Shown here: positions 24,801 to 37,799 of the stretch, in pieces | How the letters are laid out: every line of letters begins with the position of its first letter | Numbering within the stretch: position 1 is the first letter of the stretch | Origin: Polytrichum commune | Taxonomy: Eukaryota > Streptophyta > Polytrichopsida > Polytrichales > Polytrichaceae | NCBI GenBank assembly: GCA_950295325.1 | Contig: OX485807.1 | Location: 16,397,001-16,461,000, forward strand | Length of the DNA: 64,000 bases | Direction of reading: 5' to 3' | Made by a program: the position numbers and the translations under genes | Notes under the pieces: generated by a model | Database searches by the model: none | Told to the model about the DNA's origin: nothing | The model's input: the letters and a program-made list of their open reading frames with translations, nothing else

Positions 24801-27007
24801 TCAGAACTTTTTGAAAGTAATTCTCTTGATCTTCATAAGGAGTTCCTCCCGTTGAGCAACAGATTCAGCCAGACGTACACTGACAAGGAAGTATCTGTCT
24901 TGCAAGTCCTGGATTTCAGTTTCCTGGTCTTTTGATAGCTTCCTTAGCTTCTGAAGCTCCATGAAATCATCCTCACCCTCTTCACCTTTCAAAGGAGCAT
25001 CAGATTGAGCGCCCTTTTGCTTGCTCACCGATTCATGGAGCTGGACTTTGTACATGTTAGTCACTTCCACAGCTTCTGCGAGCTTGGACTCCAGAACTGC
25101 GATCTTCGACTCAAGCAGCTTGCTTAAACTGGGGACTTCACCTGTGATCGGCCTCTTCTCCAGCATCTGTGCATTGAGCATCTCCTGTGTGTTGATTTGG
25201 AACTGAAGCTCCCGCTCTCGGACTGAGAGGACAGAATTTTGCCGTTGGAGTCGAGTGAGCTCCATCTGGAGCTGAATGCTAGAGTCATGCCCACCTTCGA
25301 GTAATTGCTCATTTGCAAATTCTAGGCATTCGATCTTATACACCAAGTGAGACTCCTTCTCTTTGAAACTTAATGTCAGCTGGTCACACTCTTCCCTCCT
25401 TAATTCTATCTCTTCTTCTAAGAGTCTCACCTTTTCTTGGAGTTCTTGAAGCTCTTTGGATGTCCGAATTTCAAACTTTGGAGACATAGGGCCCATGCCA
25501 GTGGAGACACGAGACATTTGCCTTGTAAGCCGTATTACTGCACTGCTTCTCTCTGGTGTTGGAGGAGTTATTGGTTGCTCACTCACTTCCACTCCCTGAA
25601 TCTCCGACTCTGCAGAGATAAGAAATATTTACAAATTAAGTAATAATTCATTGATGCAACAGTGTCTGAGGGTAAAATTGTAACACAGTGCCAGCCTTCC
25701 TTGATACAGGCCACGCACTTTCTCGTTGATCTTCTTACATGTGCCATTTTAACCTGCCAGTTTCAGATGCTAGAAAAGTTTCATAAAGATTCATCATTGT
25801 TCAACAAATTTGAGGGAATAGGCATTGATTCACAGACCTAAAGCCATAGGACACTCCAACTCATAGTCCAATCTTTTGAAGCCCATTGCTAATGAAAAAG
25901 GTTATGAATAGGGAGGACTAAAATAGGTAAGGTAAAGCCCTAGGGCAATGTATGCCATGAACTTTTTGTTGCTTCCAATGCATGAAAAAACACCCTTTTT
26001 TGCGTGAATAGGGCACATTGAGTATGCTAAATTATTAACCACAAGTAAACATCGATCATTGTACAGACCTTATCAGCAAATTCGAGGAAAAAGGGGTAGA
26101 TTTCACAGACGTAAACCCATGAGATACCCTACCACGTAGTGCATTGCTGATAAGAAAGGTCCTGAATGGGGAGGACTAAAAATAGATGAGAACGGGAGGA
26201 AGGCCTAGGACAATGATGTATTTGGTAGAATTTGTTGTTTCCACAGGATAATAGTAACACACTCTTGTAGGTGAATAGGGCGTGATGAAGATGCGTGATA
26301 TATTATTAATCACAAGCAAACATTCATCATAGTTCAGAGCTTATCAACAAATTCGAGAAATAAGGTTGGATTTCACAGATCTAAAACCATGAGATAAACC
26401 CTAAACCATACGGCATTGCTGATAATGAAAGGTCCCGAATGGTGAGGATTAAAATAGGTGAGAAGGGGAAGAAGCCCTAGAACAATGATGCATGTCATGG
26501 AATTTCTGCTTCCACAGCATGATACACACATTTTCTTCATCATGAAAAGGGCGTGAAGGGGATCCATGATAAATTATAAACCACAAGCAAACATCGATCA
26601 TTGTACCGGACTTATCATCAACAAAGTCGAGAAAAAAAGGGGTGGATTTTACCAGACACCTCGTTCCCTGCAGCGCCTGCTACTTGGTGAGGGCTCGTCG
26701 TCGAGTCTCGTCGGTCAGGATTCGGGTGACTTGTACCCCAACCTCCTCCTCCTCCATCTCCTCTTGGTCCTGGCTTTGGGGAGTTCGACCTAGAGCGTCT
26801 TCCAGGGACTATCTCCAGGTCACCATGTCTACCATCTCGATCTCTGCGGTGCCGCCCGCCTTCTCTCTCCCTGCTCACACCTCTCTCTCTATCCCTGTCC
26901 CTACCCTTGTCGCGGCTCCTGGCCCTCTCCCGCTCCCTATCTCTGTCCCGCTCAAACTCTCGACCCCGACCTCTCTCGTAATCCCGCTCATGTAGGCTTC
27001 TCGACAT
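24801..27007 (-). CDS. RD/RE-rich N-terminus joined to a coiled-coil protein, two exons
   Basis: Exon 1 is 27007-26653 and exon 2 is 25609-24801; the donor G|GTAAAA and acceptor CTCTGCAG| keep the phase, giving 387 residues. Residues 1-65 are almost all Arg, Asp, Glu and Ser in alternating runs (MSRSLHERDYERGRGREFER), as in RNA-binding and splicing-associated RS/RD-type domains. Then come a Ser/Pro patch and a glycine run (about 80-95). From about residue 150 to the end lies a heptad-like coiled coil (KELQELQEKVRLLEEEIELR; LSKLLESKIAVLESKLAEA), ending in a basic tail ITFKKF. An in-frame ATG 87 bases further upstream would add a hydrophobic stretch unlike the rest, so I chose the inner start. 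I do not recognise the family; a nuclear RNA-related or cytoskeletal role is only a guess. Confidence 0.72.
25789..26653. repeat. Tandem repeat of about 270 bp filling an intron
   Basis: Units start at about 25789, 26050, 26321 and 26592 (spacings 261, 271 and 271). Each begins with a CATCATTGTWCAGA-like phrase, then TTATCARCAAATTCGAG, GGATTTCACAGA, a GGTCCYGAATGGKGAGGA phrase and CACAAGCAAACAT. The fourth unit is cut short and runs into the 5' splice site of the intron, so the donor of exon 1 sits within repeat-derived sequence. The repeats occupy most of the intron at 25610-26652. Confidence 0.8.
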
Positions 27008-28266
27008 GGAGGTCCGATCCTTCCCACCAAAAACAATCACATGAAACCGAGTCCAGACCGAAAAACTGAGTTCCAGAAAAACCTTGCTATTCACCGGGCA
27101 GAGACTGTGGCAGGAAAACGAAACACAGAGAAAATAGTTACACCTAGTCCCGATGTAGTTGGGACACGGATATCGTCGTCATTGTTTCGCATGCGTTGTG
27201 GTGCCGCGTCGATCGACCGAGAAAGGATCGATTAGGGTTTGAAGATCGCAGATAGGACCTGAACAAGATGCTGTAGGTAGCAGGGGCCCCGAAGGCTTAG
27301 TCAAAATGTCGCAGTTGACAGTCCACACGTTCACACATGAGTTATGTCGCCGGAGGGTATCTCATGGTGGGATCCATCTCGTGGTCAAGCACGCCACTTG
27401 TCAAGATTGACATGTGTCATTTGAAGAACGTCTTGCCATAAAAACATGTGACAAAGGTACGAGCGCCCAATTCCGTCAATGACATAATTCCAAAACCCAT
27501 ATTTTGTTGTTGTTTTTCCAATTGACCATTAATGATGTTATTTTAAGAACTAAAAATCAACCTCATTGATTTCAAGGAAAAAAAGAGTAACATGAAGTCC
27601 CAAAGCTAATATATGAGCAACTTTGCTTTAGCAGTGATATAATGTCAACAATGTAAAAAAATTGATCATTCTTTGGTGAGAGGGGGAAGAAGCTATGTAA
27701 CTACTTTGGGTTGTAAGAGAATCTTGATTATTCTTAGTCATATCTGAGTCACCGATGTTGAAGTTTCACGAACTTTGAGAACTTATGTGCATTAGCATCC
27801 TTAAAGATGTTATGATTTTTTTTACATGTCAATGGTCTCAAGTGCTCAAGGTATAAACTTGAGACTGTTAACATGTCTAACCCATAAGTTAATGTTTGGA
27901 GATGTATGCGTGGTTAATTTGTGGCCTTCAAAATGTGTGAAATTTGCATGTGGGACTCTTCTTCACCCCTAAAAGGTTTTCGATGGGTTGTGTACAAAGC
28001 TTGTGTTTGCATACACATAGGATTTGGCACATCTTGCATGTGATTGTTTTGCTTTGTTGTTTGTATTGCGACTTTGCCAAATGATAAACCATATGCACGT
28101 TACCACAAACATGGGAATTATTCCAACCCCAAATCTCTAGAATTTGAAGCAAGTCATTTCATATGTATATACCATGAGGCTTGTATGCAAAAGACCTTTC
28201 AAACACATTGTACACTATTAGCATTGACATATATTTACATAAATCGAGGACATGGTACACAAATAC

Positions 28267-28512
28267 GGCCGGGGATTCGTGGCACTCAAGTAAAATCATC
28301 CGTGCGGATGAAAAAAACACAGGAATCATCTAAATGGCTATTTTTGGGCAATTTGATTCCGGAAATAGAGTCAAAGGCCCCGAATTAGTCTAGTGACATC
28401 ACATTCGAATGAATCGGCCCTCAACCCCATAGGGGGGCTTTTTTTATTGGAGCCACTTCATCCACGATATCTTGGATGGATGATTTTACTTGAGTGCCAC
28501 GAATCCCCAGCC
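28267..28512. mobile_element. Mutator-like MITE with 9-bp target duplication
   Basis: The 35-bp terminal inverted repeats at 28267-28301 and 28478-28512 differ at one position; both contain GGGGATTCGTGGCACTCAAG. CACAAATAC flanks the element on both sides (28258-28266 and 28513-28521). A 9-bp duplication with long terminal repeats fits the Mutator superfamily. The 246-bp element has no coding capacity. The near-identity of the ends and the exact duplication suggest a fairly recent insertion. Confidence 0.88.
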
Positions 28513-28984
28513 CACAAATACACCCATGTACTCCAAGGGCCTATGTTGCATATTACCTATCAAGGGAAGTGGATGTCACCTAATGATGAGTCGATCGACT
28601 ACAGCAATCATTGTACATGGCAAATCCCATATGCGAAAGACCATCATGTGTTTGTACACTACAAGAGTATTTGAGATGTAATTTCAATAATCATACATAC
28701 AAACTCACTTTTCAAAAGACCTCATGGTTAGAGAAAGGTATTCAATTAAAAAAGTTGGGATGACGAGTGGTGCTTATGCCAATGAATTTCTAGAAGGATT
28801 TAACCAAACTATGATTTCTATTAGCTAGCAATTCCAATACACAAAAATGTAGAACCAAAGTTGGCCCCTGCAAACTTTTAGGGGTGAAGCCTCAATGGTC
28901 TAAGACCCAATGTACAACCTATATGCACAAAGTCTACAAGTCCTTGTCAAGTCTTAAACTACAGTTTTAGGTATTTGTATCTTT

Positions 28985-29290
28985 TATCTTATGTCAAGGA
29001 GAAAACAAAAATGTACTAATATATGATGTAGTTGATCAACATACCAAGTATAACCTTGCATACAAGGGCACCTATGAAGGATAGTTGAACCCAAGTTTTC
29101 AATTCAATATAGTTTTTACTGAATTTCAAAATTGCACTTAGTGGATGAGTTAATGTTAGATAGGGTCATCTTTTACACAATTTGCTTAATATCAAAATAT
29201 GTAGCTCAAATGTACTTCTTTGTACATTGAGAGGCTCATATAGGGTCCCGAACATAAACCCACAATGTGGGGCCTCCAACTCACTTAATC
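28985..29290. repeat. Dispersed repeat, copy 2 (pair with 1160-1510)
   Basis: Ordered similarity to 1160-1510: TATGTCAAGGAGAAAA, CAAGGGCACC, GTTAGATAGGGTCA, a TTGTACATTGAGAGGCTCAT phrase against TGTAGAGACTCATT, and CCACAATGTGG. It is diverged and non-coding. Confidence 0.5.
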
Positions 29291-30179
29291 TCGGAGTGGC
29301 AATTGTTGTGCAACAACCAAGGACCCACTGGAACGAGTGCAGAGTGAGGGTGGAATGGAATTGGGGTCCATATATACCCGTAGGAAGGGCATCAATTAGA
29401 TGTGACCCCTCTTCACCAAAACCACGGACGCCATGTCTCCATGATGGGGGGGGGGCATGCAATCGACATATCGACTATTAATGAGCAATCAACTATAATA
29501 AATGATTGTTTATGAGCAAAACACACTAAGACAATTGCTCAAAAACAATTGTTTAGTTTAAAAGCCGATTGATGGCAAGTAGTGGACAAGCAATTGACTC
29601 GCCCCATCAACTGGTCATCAACAATCAACGATTTATCCCAATATAATCCCCCCCCCCACGTGATGGACGTTGACATTAAATTTCTTGGTTGGACTTGGAA
29701 ACGCTAAGATTTTTACCAATTATGGTCAAATCTCTCCACATACACTAAATGTTAGCAGGAGCATCATGTCCGTGACCAAGCTAGTTGGACAAGTGTCCGT
29801 TTCTCGTAGACTCCCACCATCATCACCACCACCACTACTATCGCCATTGCCTTCTCCATTGTATATAGATCTCCGTGCATGACGATTTTGGACATAATTA
29901 TTTATATCCATGAATGCCTAAATGTCTAAGCACCATGTGGTATTAAATCCTATGTGAGATCTTCAAATTTTATAATTTCATGACATGTTTTTCCAAGACT
30001 ACATTGCAACTTATAATATTCTCAGAGCATAAAGGAATATTTGTGCATAATAAGTATGTCATAGTATAACATGAAGTGGTGCTTGAGAGTACTTTCCCAC
30101 CATTAATTTTTAGAATTACCTTCATTATCTGTAGTGTAAGTCACCAAATACTGCCTTGCCATAGACATTGCAAATACAA

Positions 30180-33100
30180 GGAGAGAGAGCTGGGCTTTTC
30201 TTGCTTAAAGCTATGCTTACTTTCAAGCTTAGTCTTTGCAATACATCCTCTTATCAAGAGGCCACACCATTCTTTTGTATATCCATGTACCTTTCAAAAC
30301 CCGGGTGGGTGGGTGGGATCCTCTCCCATGGCTACACCCTTGCACATGCAACTATCTAACATGGTCTTTGTCATTTCTTGGTATCTCTCTAAGCATGCGA
30401 ATCAACCATAAGTAAATCACATACTAAGGTTTTACCCTTGTGTGCTTAAAGCGAAATAATGTATTCCATATCCAAAGTATGTCAACTTCAAGTATATACC
30501 TAGTTCGATATCACTTCAAAAGTCCTATCATAACTTAACATACTGCTTAACATTCTTCATCATTAGAGAATGTCCAAGCCCTATGTACACACTATTTTTG
30601 ACAAAAGTTGGTATGCAAAACCTAAGGATGCTGTCAAATTTGTGAAGGGTCTGCCTCACCTGTGCCCATGCCACCAACCAAATCCAAAGAGAGGGTTAGT
30701 AATGTACACGAGGTGAATAACAGCAGAACCCAATTGTTATCTATGTCACACAATAAAGTACAACATGAATACACGTTTGCAAACAAGAATACACATACTT
30801 CCATGGAGTACTCTACCTGTTCCTTAGCCATTTGAACCTTGTGTATCCGAGGTTAGAGTTGAGTTACATACACCTCCCAAAAACCTCTAGATTGCACCAC
30901 TTTCGCTAAACACAAAAGTTACTTAGGGTAAACCGCCACCGCGTTCTAACCTTTGAAAGGAGTTCCTTGTGATCTCACTTCCTTAATATAGAATTAGGTA
31001 GTCTCTCGTGGCCATAGATGCGGATACCATGATCTATGGTAGATATTCGTTAGTTGAGACTACCCTAACCCTAAAGTAACTTTACCTTGGGTTTAGCATA
31101 AGTTACTAGCATGGTTCAGTTATGGTTAATGCGGAACATAGTATAGAGAGCTGACTAATCTTGTCTTGATTAATGTCTTGTCCTGTTAGGATATGTCATC
31201 ACTATACAGGTAGTGTTAAGTTATGACAACATACATCCCTTGGTAGGTCTTGTTAATCCAATTTATCAGTCATTATTCATTCCTCATCTTTTCCCAAGAG
31301 TTTTGTTGGGATTTTGTCCATATGAGACATTCACCTCTAGATCATTATGTAAACTATATATTAGTAAACATAATATTGTAATGTCGATGACTGAATTTAT
31401 GGTTTAGTATAAAATAGTTTTGTTGAAAACTTAAGTTCAAGAAAACCACTTCAGTCATATTACCACTTTCTGTTATAACTCATATCATAGATATTATGAG
31501 TCTCGTAAACTTGAATATATTTGTAGAAATATATAAGTTTATATATGATCAACTAAGACCCAGCAAGGTTAGTAAGATTCAGTCCTGCTCAAGGCCACTT
31601 CTGTCGCACAGTGTAACCATTAGTTTTTGATATGTAGACAGAGCATCCTGTTAAGTAAGCTGGTCAGAAGTGAAATTAGGGTATAAAGCTAGCTTTCATA
31701 GCTTTTTACAGAAAACACTTCGCAGTACTGCAGCAGGTACACAGATATAGACAGTCCTCGAAATTACTTTTATTACTTTCAAGAAGAGCAGTTTTAAGCC
31801 AGTCATATCCATATGGTCTCAGGAAAAACGTGGCTAATGTGTATGACTACTTATAGAGTTCACTGATCTCTATTTCTTTATTATCAAGAATTCCAAACTT
31901 TATTCAGTATACCATATATATCGGTATGGTAGGACTGGTAATCATATTCTTGGTGTTATTTATTATACTCCCCAATTGCTTCATATAGAGCATAAGTTCG
32001 AGGATTTCATAGAGAATGTAGTATGTAAGAAAGATTGGTGTAAAATCAAGAAGTACTCAAAATCAATTCCAAGCTTAAAGCCAATAGTCTTTAGGAATTG
32101 TAATGAGTAGAAGGATCTTCGGAAGGCGTGTAGCGCTTGTAGAAGAGGTCCTCACCTGTGCCCATGCTCCCCACAATTACAAGAAAAGTTAGTAGAGCGT
32201 ACAACAGGTGTTAACGGACCTTCTTACTTGTTATCGATGTCAACAAGGCTTTACTACTTCCTTAGAGGTAGGTAATAAATACCAATACTACAATTCTCAT
32301 TGTAACACATAGTCATAAACATATAAAGTGATTTATGCACAATTTGTGTTAATCTTGAATCACATGTAATATGTAAGTATTTGGAAATCAGGTTCATCTC
32401 GCCACCTTGAAGTCATCAAAGGTAGCTAGCCCTGTTTTGTGCATCTTGAAAATATTATTGCAGTGACTCAGTGCTGCAAGAATTCAGTTAGATTCGGCTA
32501 TATATCAGCCGGCTAAATCTGTAGATACCTTCTCTCGTATGTAAATACCCTGACAACAGACCATCTACCTGTAGCGGCAAATATAGTCTCGAGCTAAACA
32601 CACTCTGACAGCAACCATTCCCTGCAGACTCGGAGTAGGCTAGCTAGAAAGCTCTCTGGCAGCAGAGCTACTTCCTGTAGCTTCAAAATAACCCACCTCT
32701 ATTAGCTACACTGCTTTCAGTGCCTGTGAGTCATCAAGACTCCTGACTCTCACACACAGTATGGCAAGCTACGAAGATGTTGTGCCAAACCCTTGGGATG
32801 TTAATATAGTATTATCCTGCTGATTTTTTTCCGGGCAGCCCGTACAGAGATTTCAGGAAATCAAGAAATCAAGATAATGAGAGCTGACCAATCTTGTCTG
32901 GATTTTTCTCTAGTCAGAATAGGATATTCTATCCTTCTTGTAGAGTAAGGTTATGTAAGGTTATAGACAACATACATCCCTATCCGAGTAAGGTCTTGAT
33001 AATTAACTGGTATTTCATTATACATTACTCTCTATAACAGTTGAGTTCCGTTATGAAACTCCTCTGTCCTCGTTAGGCAAATCGTTTTGACTTCACAGGG

Positions 33101-34751
33101 TGGATCATATACCGAAGTCATGAACGATCTTTATGGTAAACGATAATCCCTGGTTATTGGATTCCTCATCAGCGTTTAAGGGTGTTACACACCTTCTAGT
33201 CTCAAATGGTCATCAAGGTTTAAGTGACGCCACTTTTTACCAATAAGTTGGTGTGTAAGTTTCTGTGTAGTTGTAACATACAACTATATCCAGTGTATAT
33301 ACTAAGTCAATATATCCTGTGACACTTCCACCTATCATCTCTGTTTAATTAACACACCGGATTATCAGGGTATATGATATGTAGGAATATAGTTATCCAA
33401 CTAATTTCTCATACATAAGTATTTTTCAAAAAAATCATCAGGAACAGGAATTCATGAAATCTGCCTGTTCTGTATCAATCCAGTAAACAAAGCTCCACAA
33501 GGTTAATCCGAATGCTCCTAGCCTGTTCAGATTCTTGTTAATCATATGGGTCAAAATTTTGTCAAATCAACAGACCAGTTGTAAGTATGGGTATCATCCG
33601 AATTCCTGCAGTAACATTCTTGAAAGTAGCATCTCTCAAGTGGTCACTAATGAAATACTTGAGGTGTGTTTCATTAGACCAATTTCCTCTCTCAGACCAC
33701 CTCTAGTCTGGTCACTACGACTACATGTAGAATCGTTTTTGTAGTCATATGGTTATACAGTATTATTATGTCGAAATTTCAGAATACTGCCAGTCTTTAT
33801 TAGTAGCAGAATACAAGCAGGGCGGCAATTCAAAATAGCACTGCATTGTACAATCAGCAATATCAGGTTCTTATAACCCGTCTTTCATATCAGGTATTTG
33901 TATCCAGCAGTATGTAAGAAATATAAAGTGTTTTGTTAAAAACAAGAAAGAAATGCTCATAGCCAGTATTTCAAATTTCAATGAGAAATTTCTTGGGAAA
34001 TAGCTATGAGTGGACAATTTCTTCGGAAGGTGCGCAGCCTTGTAGAAGAGGTCCTCACCTGTGCCCATGCTCCCCACAATTACAAGAAAAGTTAGTAGAG
34101 CGTACATCAGGTGTCAACGGACCGCTTACTTGTTATCGATATCAACAAGACTATACATCTTCCTTGGAATTTAATCAATATTCAATATCATATCTATAGT
34201 TGCATATATTGAAAGTATTCTTGAAACAAGAAAATGCTGAATCAAGAAATGAATGAATCAAGAAATGGATGAATCCAGTTTTGCAGACAGAATTCCCCTT
34301 ATGTTCCTGTTCATTTTCAAGTGTCATCTGTGTAGTAGTGTAGCTCCTAGATTAGACACCTTGAATTCACTGTTAGATGAGCTCATCTTGCTCAACTTGA
34401 TGCAACTATTGGTATAGGAACTGTGTGAATCCTGTTCTTCAAAGCTTGCCGGAGCAGCTAGCCGGATTACACGGATACTGCGGAGAGTGCTGTCCCACGT
34501 AATTCTGCAGTCGACCGTTCTCTCAAAGACTGCAGTATTTCACACTCATCTACGCTGTCTATCAACCTCCTTACTTCAGCTTGATAGATGAAGAGCTTTC
34601 TTGAGTCCCCAGTATCAGGGCCTGACTCACTATGCCGGGGTGACTCTGTTTCGACAGCTTTCACCTTATGTTATATTATACTATAGATTTTCTCACTCTC
34701 GGGCAGCCCGTAATAAATTTTACGTAGCCCGAACTTTCCAAATAGAGAGAA

Positions 34752-34790
<39 letters not shown>

Positions 34791-35480
34791 TTCAAAACTT
34801 GTATCAAGTTTGTACTTCCTCTTTTCAGAGGCCAAATCCTTCAATTTCTTTCTCTTTGCAACACAAAGGGTGGGTGGGAACTTCTTCAAAACCCTCTCCA
34901 TACATTTTTCAAGCCATTTCCTATTTGATAGTATAGTATCGCATTGCATAATAGAGTCATATGTCTAATGTCTCATGGTATGTGTTGTACTATACACATA
35001 CATTTGCATACTTAGTTTGCCTTGCAAGAATATATACCCTATTTGTTGGATTTTTTGCCATCATACGATATTCACCCTTCATGTATGATGTGAACTATCC
35101 CATGCTTTGGAAGCTAATTGCCAACCTACTTGCCTCCTTATCAAGTACATCTAACTATAACACCACATGTATGTTGTACTTATTAAGGAGAAGTACTTAG
35201 TAACCTCAACCAAAATCTGTGCATAAAATGTCATAATCACAATACATCACTGCATTGATTGTGTGAAGGGCCTGCCTCACATGTGCCCATGCAACCAACC
35301 AACAAATAATTGAGGATTAGTTACGTACACGAGGTAAATAACAGCAAGACCTAGTTGTTATCCATGTCACACACACTTAGTTCATTTCAAATGCACCAAC
35401 ATATTTCAACCATCAACACTCATGCGTGAATGGTAAAAAGAAAGTTCTTTTTTAGGGTTAAGGGCTTATATTGTAGTACT
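30180..35480. repeat. Array of four related units in A-B-B'-A' order
   Basis: Units begin at about 30180, 31143, 32875 and 34745, each with a GAGAGCT phrase (preceded by GA runs in units 1 and 4). All four carry the core CTCACNTGTGCCCATGC (at about 30655, 32151, 34051 and 35275), followed by a GTTAGTA...GTAC phrase and a TTGTTATCNATGTCA phrase. Units 1 and 4 share a GGGTGGGTGGG block (30303 and 34867). Units 2 and 3 share CTGACYAATCTTGTCT, GACAACATACATCCCT and CTTCGGAAGG. Units 2 and 3 form a tandem duplication with a period of about 1.7-1.9 kb. Stop codons break any common open frame. Possible origins are LTR pairs nested one in another or serial tandem duplication. Confidence 0.6.
34754..34787. 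repeat. (GA)n microsatellite
   Basis: An uninterrupted GA dinucleotide run of about 17 units, at the start of the fourth unit of the repeat array. The corresponding place in the first unit (about 30180) has only a short GAGAGAGAG. Confidence 0.95.
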
Positions 35481-35688
35481 TACGTATGGTAAGTTCTAGT
35501 AACCCTATTTTTACTTCATTCATCTGTATCTCTGTTACATCTGTTCCATGGTAAGTATGATTTCTTTCCATGTGTGTAGACATAGTACCATTAGATTCTA
35601 TATTATTTGCTTTACATAAGAGACCTTTGCTAGGTCTATTAAAGTTTGAACTTTAAGTTTTTATGTGACATGGCATTAGTCAAGAACA

Positions 35689-35710
35689 AGAGAGAGAGAG
35701 AGAGAGAGAG
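35689..35710. repeat. (AG)n microsatellite
   Basis: An uninterrupted AG run of about 11 units in intergenic DNA, just beyond the repeat array. Confidence 0.9.
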
Positions 35711-35812
35711 TATGGCACTCCAAACGCTCACAATCGTTGGTTTATTCTATTTTATCATGTGTGAGGACCCGCATGAATAGAAATTCATTGAAATAGCATT
35801 TGGTTGAGGGCC

Positions 35813-35962
35813 CGGTCACATATAGCTTCACACTATACTTGAGGATCCATGACCACACTAAGTGATTTTGAAAGTGTCTTGGGACGGCCTTTGGACACTT
35901 TCATTTGGGCTCTCACAATTTCATTCATGGTCACGGCTCTTGGCTCATGTGCAAAGTGGCCC
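35813..35962 (-). mobile_element. Short inverted copy (E) of the TNA-type MITE family
   Basis: Read on the - strand it starts GGGCCACTTTGCAC and continues with CGTGACCATGAATGAAATTG, matching the 5' terminal repeat of the copy at 53050. The other end carries a diverged TTCACACTATACTTGAGGA phrase that resembles the 3' terminal repeat. The interior is mostly deleted. TTA follows the 35962 end. Confidence 0.5.
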
Positions 35963-37799
35963 TTATTTGCTCAGGTGTGAGAGAATAGGATTCATAAGAC
36001 CATCCTTCTTGCCTACCACATGTTGTTTGTTCACTCTCAAATAGATTATGAGTTGCTCTGCAATAAGTTCATTCAACTGCAAAACATACAAAACACAAGC
36101 CATTTTATTTACATATGGACCTACATAAAACCGCAACCTTTGTAATAGTAGATGTACAATTCTTGTGAGCCACAATTGAATAGCAAACCAAGAGGTTTTT
36201 GGAGAGACTTTAAGTAGAATTCTAATGTATTATTAGTTTAGACATTGTGCTTGTCGAAATTCACTTTAATTTCATGCCAAATCGATTTTCTCGCATGTTT
36301 TGAGCAACCTTTGCGTGTTTGTGTGTCAACATCACTCAGGATCATTTGTATGGGTTGTTAAAAACATTGAATGATGCACACACACTTTTAATATAGTTGT
36401 GAATATTGCGATGGATGCTTTTTGAAATTCCAACATGCCTATCTTATTTATAATCTTTGCAGTGTATACAAAACTTGATTCGCTTTCTACTTTGCCATAC
36501 TTGAATCCTTATCAAGTTGCTAATTGGAAGGAAAATCCCAATACTCACTAAAAGAAGTCCGCATGACATGCTCATACGACTCTAGAAGTGATCATGTATT
36601 TTAGGTCACGGATGTATAGCAATGATATTAATCTTTAAAGGTTCAAGGGTCCATTATAGAAATCAATAAATGGTACAAAGTATGGAGGTGTTCAAATTAC
36701 TTGTTTACATATCTAGCTACACCTATTTAGTCGTGTAGATAGACGACATGAATTTGAATTTAGTTCTCAGTAGGGTCTCGTGTATGTCATAGAGCGTATC
36801 CATTGTTGCCACCACATCCTCCTCCAAGATAACCTCAGAGGGAGAGAAGGCCTTGAAGAGGCATAATGATCGTCTATTTACATTTTTCAACAAATTTTTA
36901 GTGGGACCAAAACAATGAGGACAATAGATTTTTGATGCATGAATATAAAGGGTCGTGTAGCCCGGTCAAAGCTCTTTCAATGCTAGGACATGCTTTTTCC
37001 ATAGTTGTTCAATGATTCATATTCATTTTCTACATGGTTATTTTGTTGATATTAACACACACTACACACATTGTTATCTTACACGTTATGCCCACATTAT
37101 AGGATTGGAATATTACATACAAAGTAGCAATTGGTATTGTAGCGGAGGTGCCTCTACCACTATTGTAGCAAAAGGTGGCCCTCCACATGTGTAGCTTTTC
37201 ACAAGCTCCACCGCTGCTTTGGGGCACAAATTAGAGGGGATGTGTTGGAGGGTTTCATTCAATTTCCGTAATGCCTCCCCCTTAGGGCCTCCCTTATACA
37301 TAAAACCTCCTTTTCACTCATAATAATTCTTTGTAAATACGATATGACAATTGGTACACCACCCGCTTTCCCCAAATAGATTGAGCTCATTTCTTGCCAC
37401 CACGAACCCTCAACAAACACAAGGAGACAAACAACCAAGGACCTTGTCTTTCTCTCGGATTTCTACCATAGAGGTCATTCATTTACGTGATAAATTGAAA
37501 GGTGCTTTTTCAATGAGCTCTTTACTATGGCTTTTGGCAACATAACATGCATACAAAATATTTTAATCCCAAAATGTGTAAGACACTAGCGTGCATGTAT
37601 AAATATTAATAAAGTAACCATGTAGATTTCAATATTGACATGAAGTTTTACAGTATGAAGAGAGCACTTTCTAGCATGGATAGAATAGAGGCACCCCTAT
37701 ATTATAATACAACAAAATAGAGTCTCCTCTTCATTTTGGTGGCTCTAAGTCTACGTTAAATGGTGGTAAGCGAGATGCGATGGGTTTCTAACTTATATG

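Noticed and set aside
29440-29662. Poly-G and poly-C runs about 200 bases apart as possible element ends
   Set aside because: No flanking duplication and no inverted similarity beyond the homopolymers themselves.
30634-30831. Open frame ending in a donor-like site in the first array unit, possibly a signal-peptide exon
   Set aside because: The equivalent positions in the second and fourth units contain stop codons and no downstream exon was found, so I do not call a gene.
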